Below are positions 1-5,060 of a stretch of DNA of 5,073 nucleotides, one piece after another; positions within the stretch are counted from its first letter, which is position 1, and each line of letters starts with the position of its first letter. The stretch comes from Elusimicrobiales bacterium (GTDB lineage Bacteria; Elusimicrobiota; Elusimicrobia; Elusimicrobiales; Elusimicrobiaceae): contig JAUNWB010000126.1 of NCBI GenBank assembly GCA_030540535.1, positions 1 to 5,073 on the forward strand, in the 5' to 3' direction. The notes beneath the pieces were generated by a model. The model was not told the DNA's origin. It saw only the letters and a program-made list of their open reading frames with translations, and did no database searches. The translations under genes were made by a program, and so were the position numbers.

Positions 1-2
1 TT

Positions 3-140
3 TTGATAACATGGGGATATTTCCAGGTTTGGCAGCTGTATCGTTCTGTTGCGTCATTCCGTAAGGTTGTAGTACGGAATCGCGCCGTTACGCAACAACA
101 AGATTCCCGATTACAACATTCGGGAATGACGTTTATTTAA
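3..140 (+). other. Possible C-terminal tail of an upstream gene (partial, weak)
   Basis: One frame is open from the left window edge to a TAA at 138-140. It begins with an aromatic-rich stretch (TWGYFQVWQLYRSV) that could be real protein, then runs through the palindromic repeat at 52-131, ending in HSGMTFI. If real, it is the end of an unidentified gene whose original stop was displaced by the repeat. A second frame is also open from the edge, to a TAA at 62-64, so the openness alone is weak evidence. I do not recognise a family. The upstream sequence is needed to decide. Confidence 0.2.
52..131. repeat. Palindromic repeat element, copy 1
   Basis: The ends are an inverted repeat, CGTCATTCC (52-60) and GGAATGACG (123-131). 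The two 29-nt arms (53-81 and 102-130) are inverted copies matching at about 23 of 29 positions. Each arm also folds alone: ATTCCGTA (56-63) pairs with TACGGAAT (73-80), and ATTCCCGA (103-110) pairs with TCGGGAAT (120-127). The element can thus form one long hairpin or a two-hairpin cruciform. The same plan occurs at 168-285 and 4723-4811. GTCATTCC...GGAATGAC repeats of this kind are scattered through many bacterial genomes. No convincing target duplication is visible. Confidence 0.75.
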
Positions 141-145
141 GGGGG
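139..145 (+). promoter_or_regulatory. Shine-Dalgarno sequence of the pilin gene
   Basis: AAGGGGG lies 9 nt upstream of the ATG at 155. The same purine string precedes xseA (3027-3021, minus strand), which suggests it is a normal ribosome binding site in this genome. It supports 155 as the original pilin start. The ATG at 278 has no site at proper spacing, and the ATG at 148 is only 2 nt from the purines. Confidence 0.5.
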
Positions 146-167
146 ATATGTCCTATGGTAAAGAAAG

Positions 168-285
168 TCGTCATTCCGGCACGCTGCGCGCCGCCAGCCC
201 CGGAATCTAGTCTGTTTAATAGAGTTTATAAACCTTATTTAAATCTGGATTCCTGGTTCACCATACGGGGCCTGGGAATGACACG
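168..285. repeat. Palindromic repeat, copy 2, inserted in the prepilin leader
   Basis: The core runs from GTCATTCC (170-177) to GGAATGAC (275-282), a perfect 8-bp terminal inverted repeat. The left arm folds by ATTCCGG (173-179) with CCGGAAT (200-206). The right arm folds imperfectly from ATTCCTGG (249-256) to CCTGGGAAT (271-279). An AT-rich spacer lies between them. GAAAG occurs on both sides (163-167 and 286-290) and may be a 5-bp target duplication, giving an element of 118 bp and a net insertion of 123 bp, exactly 41 codons. No stop occurs in the reading frame. This recalls Rickettsia palindromic elements, which insert in frame into genes; homology to them is not implied. Confidence 0.7.
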
Positions 286-377
286 GAAAGGTTTTACGCT
301 TATTGAGTTATTAGTAGTTGTTTTAATCATTGGTATATTGTCGGCGGTTGCGTTGCCGCAATATCGGATAGCTGTGG

Positions 378-384
378 AAAAAAA
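378..384 (+). other. A7 homopolymer with apparent +1-base frameshift in the pilin gene
   Basis: The upstream frame reads GTG GAA AAA AAG TCG and leaves the pilin sequence. With six A instead of seven it would read [20 protein letters not shown], which joins both halves into a normal pilin. The cause may be a real mutation, a phase-variable tract, or a homopolymer error in reads or assembly. The sequence alone cannot separate these. Confidence 0.7.
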
Positions 385-392
385 GTCGTTTT

Positions 393-782
393 ATGGCTAT
401 TGTGCCTTTGGTGGAAGCTGTTAAACAAGCGCAAGAAACTTATTATTTGGCTAACGGCGCGTATAGTTCAAATTTGGAAGACTTGGATATCTCTTTTCCG
501 GGCGGTTCGGTGACAGGCGGAAAAGTAGGCAAGTTTTCGATTGGAGTGCATGCTGAGTTTGTCGCCGCCTGTTATACCGGCGGCGGAGATTGGGTTCAGC
601 CGCACGGATGCTATTATGTCATGTATGACCATGCAGGGGCAAATCAAGGGCGTCGTGCTTGCTTATCGTATCCGAACCACGGGAAAAAAATTATGTATAA
701 AATATGTCAAGCGGTAAGCGGAAAATCTGCCCCGTCTGCAAATTGGCGGCCGTGGGGCGGTTGGTATGCTTTTGAGATGTAA
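393..782 (+). pseudogene. Type IV pilin-like gene, 3' part: globular domain
   Basis: This frame continues the pilin beyond the A7 run. The family sequence resumes at about 385 (SRFM), and ATG 393 is an internal Met rather than a proven start. The first 20 residues ([18 protein letters not shown]) complete the long N-terminal helix and the usual YxxNGxYs turn, followed by LEDLDISFPGG. The rest is a Gly- and Tyr-rich globular domain with four cysteines (in AACY, HGCYY, RACLS and KICQA) that could form two disulfides. It ends WYAFEM at TAA 780-782. The repaired gene from ATG 278 would encode 167 residues, a usual pilin size. On its own this ORF lacks the leader and the hydrophobic helix, so it could not be exported as a pilin. 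The domain is intact, which suggests recent breakage or a sequencing error. Confidence 0.75.
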
Positions 783-786
783 AACA

Positions 787-808
787 AAACCCGCTGTTAA
801 GCGGGTTT
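787..808. terminator. Bidirectional intrinsic terminator between pilin and tlyA
   Basis: AAACCCGCT (787-795) pairs perfectly with AGCGGGTTT (800-808) around a GTTA loop. On the minus strand the stem is followed by TTTTGTTTT, a good U-tract for ending the zapA-tlyA operon. On the plus strand the tail is TTTAGTTAATTTT, which is weaker. The tlyA stop codon (799-797) lies in the loop, so the last tlyA codons form one arm of the stem. The pilin stop is 4 nt before the stem. Confidence 0.85.
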
Positions 809-1558
809 AGTTAATTTTACGTGCCACAAATACTCGGTGTTTCCGTGCGTGCCTTTGATGGGACTTTCCATTATCTCGCCCGACTCGCCGCCGTATTTTT
901 CTTTTAAATTCTCTTCGAAAAATTTTTGCACGCGCTCAATCGCCAGCTGTCTGTTTTCTTCCGTCTTGACGATTCCGTGCGGCACCTGCTTGGGCGTTAA
1001 CTCAAACTGCGGTTTAATCAGAAAAACAATTTCCGCCTGCGGGGCCATCACTTTAAAAAGCGGTTCCATAATCATCGTAAGCGAAATGAACGACACATCC
1101 ACCGCCGCAAATTCCGGCGCGGTTTCAAACAAATCCGCCGTCATATAACGGGCGTTGGTTTCGGGCTTAAAGTGAAAGTTTTTGTAGCGGCGCATTTCGT
1201 CGGCCAGCTGCCCTTTGCCCACGTCCACGCCGTAGACGTCTTTGGCCCCGGCCTGAATCATACAGTCCGAAAATCCGCCCGTCGCCACGCCGATGTCCAC
1301 GCACGTTTTGCCCTGTACGGAAATGTTCCACGCTTTCATCGCGCCCGCCAGTTTAAGGCCCCCGCGCGACACATACGGGCACGATTTTTCTTTGATGGAA
1401 ATTTTATCTTCCGGCAGTACGGTGCGGTCGGCGCGGGTGTCCACTTCGCCGTTGACCAAAATTTCGCCCGCCATAATGCTGGCCTGCGCTCTCGTCCGGC
1501 TGGGGAAAAACCCTTGCTCCACAAGCGCCATATCCAGGCGCAGTTTTTTATTCGCCAT
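797..1558 (-). CDS. tlyA: TlyA family rRNA (cytidine-2'-O)-methyltransferase / hemolysin-like protein
   Basis: The 253-residue protein has an N-terminal S4 RNA-binding domain (about 5-60) and an FtsJ/RrmJ-like methyltransferase domain. The linker motif YVSRGGLKL is at 62-70. The SAM-binding loop is DIGVATGG (88-95), with acidic D112 in VDVGKGQL. DVSFISL is at 154-160 and IKPQFE at 181-186. K69, D154, K182 and E242 match the K-D-K-E catalytic tetrad reported for mycobacterial TlyA. Such proteins 2'-O-methylate cytidines in 16S and/or 23S rRNA, which can affect capreomycin sensitivity; hemolysin activity is an older and less certain label. The sequence does not show which rRNA is modified. ATG 1558 is chosen because GGAG lies 7 nt upstream and the protein then begins MANKKLRLD, typical for the family; an upstream TTG at 1585 is less likely. 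It overlaps xseB by 11 nt and is last in the operon. Confidence 0.93.
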   Translation of the reverse strand: MANKKLRLDMALVEQGFFPSRTRAQASIMAGEILVNGEVDTRADRTVLPEDKISIKEKSCPYVSRGGLKLAGAMKAWNISVQGKTCVDIGVATGGFSDCMIQAGAKDVYGVDVGKGQLADEMRRYKNFHFKPETNARYMTADLFETAPEFAAVDVSFISLTMIMEPLFKVMAPQAEIVFLIKPQFELTPKQVPHGIVKTEENRQLAIERVQKFFEENLKEKYGGESGEIMESPIKGTHGNTEYLWHVKLTKPA

Positions 1559-1796
1559 CCGTGTTCTCCGCCAGTTCGGTGTCAAAGGGTTCCGTCAGCA
1601 TTTCGGTGCCTTTTTTCTTTAATTCTTCCACTTTAAATTTAACTGTTTCCAATTTCTGCGAAAGTTCTTTGGAAAGCAAAACGCCTTCTTCAAACAGCTT
1701 GACGGACGCATCCAGGTCCGTTTGTTCTTCTTCCAGCTTGGCGACGATTTCTTCCAGCCGCGCCAGTTGTTTTTCAAAATTAAGTTTGGGTGCCAT
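1548..1796 (-). CDS. xseB: Exodeoxyribonuclease VII small subunit
   Basis: XseB is the small helical subunit of exonuclease VII. Several copies coat each XseA chain in the enzyme, which degrades single-stranded DNA from both ends to oligonucleotides. The 82 residues fit the usual length. The family signature is clear: FEKQLARLEEIVAKLE (7-22), then DLDASVKLFEEGVLLSKEL (27-45) and KLETVKFKVEELKKK (48-62). The protein is mostly predicted helix or coiled coil, with an acidic tail. The ATG is 13 nt after the xseA stop, with GAGG overlapping that stop as a probable ribosome binding site at rather long spacing. Its last codons overlap the start of tlyA by 11 nt, which suggests translational coupling. 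Confidence 0.95.
   Translation of the reverse strand: MAPKLNFEKQLARLEEIVAKLEEEQTDLDASVKLFEEGVLLSKELSQKLETVKFKVEELKKKGTEMLTEPFDTELAENTDGE
1566..1569 (-). promoter_or_regulatory. Ribosome binding site fixing the tlyA start
   Basis: On the minus strand GGAG lies inside the xseB coding sequence, 7 nt before the ATG at 1558. It favours this ATG over the in-frame TTG at 1585. Confidence 0.7.
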
Positions 1797-1809
1797 AGTT
1801 GTTAAAACC

Positions 1810-3015
1810 TCATTTTACTTGGGTGTAAATCATGCCGTCCTGCACTTGGACGTAGACGGTTTCGCCGGGGGCGGTGTCGCCCACGCGGCTGATGACGGTT
1901 CCGTCCGCCTTGCGCGTAATGCTGTAGCCGCGTTTTAACACGGCCTGCGGGCCGAGTGCGGCCAGTTTTTGCGCCGAAAGTTCCAGGCGCGTTTTGAACG
2001 TTTTTATTTTTTCGCACACGGCATCTTCCAGCCGCAGGGTTAAATCATCCAGTTCCTGTTCTTTGGTGGCAAACAGCGTTTCTGGGCGTTTGAGCGCGGG
2101 GCTGTTTACGGCCAAGTCGTACCGCCGTTTGGCACGTTCGTAAAACAGGCTGACGGATTGCAGCAGTCGTTTTTGAAGTTGTGCCACGTATTCCTGCGTA
2201 TTCTGCGAATTTTGCACGACCAGTTCCGCCGCCGCGGACGGCGTGGGGGCGCGCAAATCGGCCACAAAGTCGGCGATGGTAAAGTCCACCTCGTGCCCGA
2301 CGCAGGAAATGACGGGAATTTTACTTTTAAAAATGGCGCGTGCGACGATTTCTTCGTTAAACGCCCATAAATCTTCCATACTTCCGCCGCCGCGGCCCAG
2401 GAGAATCACGTCCGGCTTGGGGGTAAACGCGTTGGCGTCCGTTAACGCCTGCGCGATTTGCGGGGCGGCTTCGTCCCCCTGCACCAGTGTGGGAATAATG
2501 AGTACTTCCAAATGCGGACTGCGGCGTTTTAAGACGGACAAAATATCGCGCACGGCCGCCCCCGTGGGCGACGTGATGACGGCAATCCGCTGCGGGTAGG
2601 CGGGGATTTCTTTTTTATGCGCAGGGTCGAAAAGACCCTCGGCTTCCAGTTTCTTTTTGAGTTTTTCAAATTCCAAGAACAGGTTGCCTTTGGTCAACGC
2701 TTCGGCTGTGCGCGCGACGATTTGGTAGCGGCCTTGTTTGGCGTAGCAGGATAAATCGCCGCCGACGCGCACTTGCATCCCTTCCTGCAAATGCAGGGCG
2801 TATTTGCGCGCGTCCCATTTAAACATGACGCCGGAGAGTAATGCCTCACGGTCTTTTAAATCGAAATACACGTGCCCGCTGGCGGCGGTGCGCAAATTGC
2901 TTACTTCGCCTTCCACAAACACGCCGCGGAATACGCCTTCCATCATCTGTTTGATGGCCATTGTAATGGCGGTAACGGAGAAAACTTGTCCTCTGAACGG
3001 GGCTTCGGGTTCCAT
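1810..3015 (-). CDS. xseA: Exodeoxyribonuclease VII large subunit
   Basis: XseA is the catalytic subunit of exonuclease VII, a cytoplasmic, metal-independent single-strand DNase used in repair and in removing DNA fragments. The 401-residue protein starts with an OB-fold region (about 8-105, with VEGEVSN at 34-40 and GHVYFDLKD at 47-55). The catalytic domain follows: ITSPTGAAVRDIL (147-159), GRGGGSMEDLW (207-217) and VGHEVDFTIADFVADLRAPTPSAAAE (239-264). By alignment from memory, D157, R208, H241 and D244 match residues reported as essential in E. coli XseA. A helical segment (about 265-355) should bind XseB, and the C-terminus ends in the usual LKRGYSITR...DG cap. The length is a little shorter than E. 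coli but normal for many phyla. The ATG directly abuts the rarA stop (TAAATG), with AAGGGGG 5 nt upstream, so translation is probably coupled to rarA. Confidence 0.97.
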   Translation of the reverse strand: MEPEAPFRGQVFSVTAITMAIKQMMEGVFRGVFVEGEVSNLRTAASGHVYFDLKDREALLSGVMFKWDARKYALHLQEGMQVRVGGDLSCYAKQGRYQIVARTAEALTKGNLFLEFEKLKKKLEAEGLFDPAHKKEIPAYPQRIAVITSPTGAAVRDILSVLKRRSPHLEVLIIPTLVQGDEAAPQIAQALTDANAFTPKPDVILLGRGGGSMEDLWAFNEEIVARAIFKSKIPVISCVGHEVDFTIADFVADLRAPTPSAAAELVVQNSQNTQEYVAQLQKRLLQSVSLFYERAKRRYDLAVNSPALKRPETLFATKEQELDDLTLRLEDAVCEKIKTFKTRLELSAQKLAALGPQAVLKRGYSITRKADGTVISRVGDTAPGETVYVQVQDGMIYTQVK

Positions 3016-4263
3016 TTATTCCCCCTTGGTTTTTTTAAGTCGGTCGATAAGAGCGGCTTCTTTGCCGAGCGTCCCGGGGTTAAAGAATTTAACGGGCGAC
3101 GGCATATAAAGCTGTCTGACGTAGTGGTTCGGATAGTCGTGCGCGTATTTGTAGCCGCGGTTTTTGCCGCCGGAGCGCAAGTGGTCCGGCACCGGGCGGT
3201 AACGCCCTTCGCGCACTTCCTGCAGGGCGGCGTCCACGGCCAGATAGGCGGAGTTGCTTTTGGGGCAGCAGGCCACGTAAATCGCCGCGTGGGCCAGGGG
3301 AATACGTACTTCCGGCATCCCCAGTTCTTCGGCCGCCTGAAACGCGGCTTGGGCAATCATTAACGCGGCGGGTTCGGCAAGGCCGACGTCCTCGCTCGCG
3401 CAGATTAAAATGCGCCGCGCGATAAAACGCGGGTCTTCTCCGCTTTCCAGCATACGCGCGAGCCAGTAGACGGCCGCGTCGGGGTCCGAGCCGCGCATCG
3501 ATTTAATAAAAGCGGAAATAATATCGTAATGTTCGTCGCCTTTTTTATCGTAATTTAAGTGGCGGCGTTGGATACACTCTTTGGCGGTTTCCAAGTCGAT
3601 GTGTTTTTTATTGTCCTCGGACGGCTTGGTGGTAACGAACGCCAGTTCGGCGGCGTTGAGCATTTTGCGGCTGTCGCCGTTGGCTTGGGTGATAAAATAG
3701 TCCGCGGCTTCTTCGTCAATGACGGCATTTTCTTTTTCGGCGGCGCGCGTTAAAATTTTGAGTAAATCTTTGTCGCCAAGCGGCTTAAATTCAAACACGG
3801 AAAAGCGCGACAAAAGCGCGGTGTTGATGTAAAAATACGGGTTTTCGGTGGTAATGCCGATTAAAATAATGTCGCCCCGTTCCACGGACGGCAAAAGTAC
3901 GTCCTGCTGGGTTTTGTTAAAGTGGTGGATTTCGTCCAAAATAACAAGCGTGCGTTTTTGGTCGAACGTCGGCGTGCGTGCGCGGTCTTTGGCTTCGGCC
4001 AGCACTTTTTTGATGTCCGCCACTCCGGCGGCCGCGGCGTTGAGTTCCACGGTGTACGCCTGCGTACGCGACGCGATATACCGCGCTGTGGCGGTTTTGC
4101 CGCACCCAGGCGGGCCGAAGAACACGGCGGATTTAACCATATCCGCTTCCAGCAACCGGCGCAGCATTTTGCCTTCGCCGAGCAGATGGTGTTGCCCGGC
4201 AAATTCTTCAAGCGTTTTGGGCGCCTGGCGCGCGGCCAGCGGGATATTGGTTTCTTCTTGCAT
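3016..4263 (-). CDS. rarA: Replication-associated recombination protein A (RarA/MgsA), AAA+ ATPase
   Basis: RarA is a clamp-loader-like AAA+ ATPase, homologous to yeast Mgs1 and human WRNIP1, that acts at stalled or gapped replication forks. The protein has 415 residues from ATG 4263. The N-terminal PLAARQAPKTLEEFAGQHHLL (8-28) is typical. Walker A is GPPGCGKT (50-57), Walker B is TLVILDEIHHF (105-115), sensor 1 is GITTENP (136-142) and the arginine-finger region is LLSRF (150-154). The C-terminal half carries the family oligomerisation domain, with DEHYDIISAFIKSMRGSDPDAA, EDPRFIARR and NRGYKYAHDYPNHYV. All key residues are present. A TTG at 4287 would add 8 residues and overlap zapA; ATG 4263, 4 nt after the zapA stop, is preferred, although no clear ribosome binding site precedes either. 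The gene abuts xseA, so fork processing and single-strand DNA degradation are co-expressed. Confidence 0.96.
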   Translation of the reverse strand: MQEETNIPLAARQAPKTLEEFAGQHHLLGEGKMLRRLLEADMVKSAVFFGPPGCGKTATARYIASRTQAYTVELNAAAAGVADIKKVLAEAKDRARTPTFDQKRTLVILDEIHHFNKTQQDVLLPSVERGDIILIGITTENPYFYINTALLSRFSVFEFKPLGDKDLLKILTRAAEKENAVIDEEAADYFITQANGDSRKMLNAAELAFVTTKPSEDNKKHIDLETAKECIQRRHLNYDKKGDEHYDIISAFIKSMRGSDPDAAVYWLARMLESGEDPRFIARRILICASEDVGLAEPAALMIAQAAFQAAEELGMPEVRIPLAHAAIYVACCPKSNSAYLAVDAALQEVREGRYRPVPDHLRSGGKNRGYKYAHDYPNHYVRQLYMPSPVKFFNPGTLGKEAALIDRLKKTKGE

Positions 4264-4267
4264 AAAA

Positions 4268-4564
4268 TTATTTTTGGGATGCGTCAAGCGCGGTTTGTAA
4301 TTTGGCGATTAAGTCGTTCACGCGCGATTCTTCTTCCCGGCGTTTGCCGCCCTCGTTTTGGGTTTGCAGGTAGGCTTTGGCCGCAAAGTGCAGCGCGGCC
4401 ATGAGGGCTTGTTTTAAGGTGTCGATTTCTCCCTCTTCCTGCAGTTCCGCCATGTATTTTTCCACGGAGGCCGCCAAATCGGCGATTTCCACCATGCCCA
4501 GGCCTTTGGCCTCAATATCGAGCGGAATACGTTTGATTTCTACTTGAACGATGTCTTTTGCCAT
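4268..4564 (-). CDS. zapA: Cell division protein ZapA-like
   Basis: ZapA proteins bind and bundle FtsZ filaments at the division ring. The 98-residue product has the family plan: a short N-terminal beta region (VQVEIKRIPLDIEAKG, 6-21), a helix with VEKYMAELQ (34-42), the signature IDTLKQALMAALHFAAKAYL (47-66), and a charged coiled-coil tail (67-96) for dimerisation. The call rests on this pattern and length; identity is divergent, as is usual for ZapA outside proteobacteria. ATG 4564 is chosen because the family N-terminus begins there. The preceding 25 codons from ATG 4639 (RTLLSAAPTINRKK) are unlike ZapA. No Shine-Dalgarno is seen, and the region just upstream is AT-rich. It is the first gene of the operon, 4 nt before rarA. 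Confidence 0.85.
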   Translation of the reverse strand: MAKDIVQVEIKRIPLDIEAKGLGMVEIADLAASVEKYMAELQEEGEIDTLKQALMAALHFAAKAYLQTQNEGGKRREEESRVNDLIAKLQTALDASQK

Positions 4565-4632
4565 ATATTGTATTGTACTTTTTTTACGGTTGATTGTGGG
4601 AGCGGCGGACAGCAGCGTGCGGAATGCCCCAC

Positions 4633-4704
4633 CCTTCATCCTGTTTATAAAAAGCGTTGTCGTTGCCGTTGTCGTTTATGCAGGCCTTTATCCTGTTTAT
4701 AAAA
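4633..4704. repeat. 20-bp direct repeat pair and hexamer repeat upstream of zapA
   Basis: Two copies of a 20-bp sequence sharing ATCCTGTTTATAAAA, with one mismatch in the five bases before it, lie at 4633-4652 and 4685-4704, 52 bp apart. Between them (4656-4677) is a short run of GTTGTC GTTGCC GTTGTC GTTT. The repeats lie 69-140 bp upstream of the zapA start. On the minus strand each contains TATAAA, which resembles a -10 box, but no good -35 box is found at 17 bp. They may be operator sites, promoter duplicates or simply repeat debris. Confidence 0.6.
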
Positions 4705-4722
4705 CGCCTCAAGGCGGATAGT

Positions 4723-4811
4723 CCGTCATTCTGAACTTGTTTCAGAATCCAATAAGATAAGGTTTTTCCTTATCAATGACCTGGATCCCGGATCCATGTC
4801 CGGGATGACGG
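4723..4811. repeat. Palindromic repeat element, copy 3, with three hairpins
   Basis: The ends CCGTCAT (4723-4729) and ATGACGG (4805-4811) are perfect inverted repeats. Three perfect hairpins follow in order: ATTCTGAA (4728-4735) with TTCAGAAT (4741-4748), GATAAGG (4756-4762) with CCTTATC (4768-4774) around T5, and ATCCCGGA (4785-4792) with TCCGGGAT (4799-4806). The single strand could form a cloverleaf. The outer plan matches the copies at 52-131 and 168-285; the middle hairpin is extra. It lies between the zapA upstream region and the degenerate repeat array. Confidence 0.75.
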
Positions 4812-4872
4812 CAAGGACTCTCCAGGCCTATTCTCTTTAGTCTTCTTTATTCGTAATTTTGCGTCTTGTTCC

Positions 4873-5060
4873 AAACAGTGTGGCTCCACTAATCAGAAGA
4901 GCGTAGACAAGTTGCCTGCCCCCGGCAAGACCTTCCAGGTCAGCCCCTGCGGGCGGCCATACGGGGCTCGTTTGTCCGTGACTGGCGGCATGTCTAAAAC
5001 AGTGTGGCTTAAACTAGTCTAATGAGCGCGGACAATCTCCGCGGCCTGGAAGGCCTTGAC
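4873..5060. repeat. Degenerate direct repeat pair with paired hairpins, 124-nt period
   Basis: AAACAGTGTGGCT occurs at 4873-4885 and 4997-5009, and similarity continues through ACTA.TC..A.GAGCG..GACAA for roughly 65 bp. In both units the shared part is followed by two adjacent hairpins: TTGCC with GGCAA, then GACCT with AGGTC in the first; CGCGGA with TCCGCG, then GCCT with AGGC in the second. Paired sequences differ while pairing is kept, which hints at structure. A fragment like the unit's end (CGGCAAG..C..TCCAGG) also occurs at 4809-4828, at the edge of palindromic copy 3. No protein-coding frame is convincing on either strand. The function is unknown. Confidence 0.5.

Larger units (their letters stand above)
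155..424 (+). pseudogene. Type IV pilin-like gene, 5' part: prepilin leader and N-terminal helix
   Basis: Prepilins are exported, cleaved by prepilin peptidase after a Gly, and assembled through a hydrophobic N-terminal helix. Here the mature start is GFTLIELL, with Gly at -1, Phe at +1 and the conserved Glu at +5, followed by a roughly 20-residue hydrophobic stretch ending [14 protein letters not shown]. Codons 1-4 (MVKK) are separated from GFTLIE by 41 in-frame codons that come from the palindromic repeat at 168-285. Removing them gives [12 protein letters not shown], a standard short leader. An alternative restart is the ATG at 278 ([10 protein letters not shown]), but it lacks a good ribosome binding site. 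After EK the frame leaves the pilin sequence at the A7 run (378-384) and stops at 422-424. The gene is probably non-functional as read. Whether it is a major pilin or a pseudopilin cannot be told. Confidence 0.75.

Noticed and set aside
379..385. A AAA AAG heptamer, the classic -1 ribosomal slippery site, in the pilin gene
   Set aside because: A -1 shift here enters the wrong frame; restoring the pilin needs +1 (or -2). The motif is therefore not a working programmed -1 site for this gene.
1559..1585. TTG start for tlyA at 1585
   Set aside because: ATG 1558 has GGAG at 7 nt and gives the family N-terminus.
4264..4287. TTG start for rarA at 4287
   Set aside because: It would overlap zapA by 20 nt and has no ribosome binding site; the added residues (THPKNNF) are just zapA sequence read in another frame.
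3922..4404. Long plus-strand open frames over rarA and zapA, and similar ones over xseA and tlyA (such as 1172-1636 and 2872-3363)
   Set aside because: They lie opposite genes with clear conserved motifs, have no recognisable domains, and are rich in Arg, Ala and Phe as expected for shadow frames.
4565..4580. TACAAT boxes as the zapA promoter
   Set aside because: No -35-like hexamer is found 16-18 bp upstream, and the start of transcription would fall on the ATG. It is possible for a leaderless message but unsupported.
4565..4639. 25-residue N-terminal extension of ZapA from ATG 4639
   Set aside because: The added residues do not resemble the family, and the normal ZapA N-terminus begins at ATG 4564.
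4705..4716. CGCCTCAAGGCG hairpin as a terminator
   Set aside because: The loop is too short for the full stem and no T tract follows.
4893..4991. 32-codon minus-strand ORF (MPPVTDKRAPYG...)
   Set aside because: It is short, has no ribosome binding site and lies inside the degenerate repeat region. The related repeat unit next to it does not keep an equivalent open frame.
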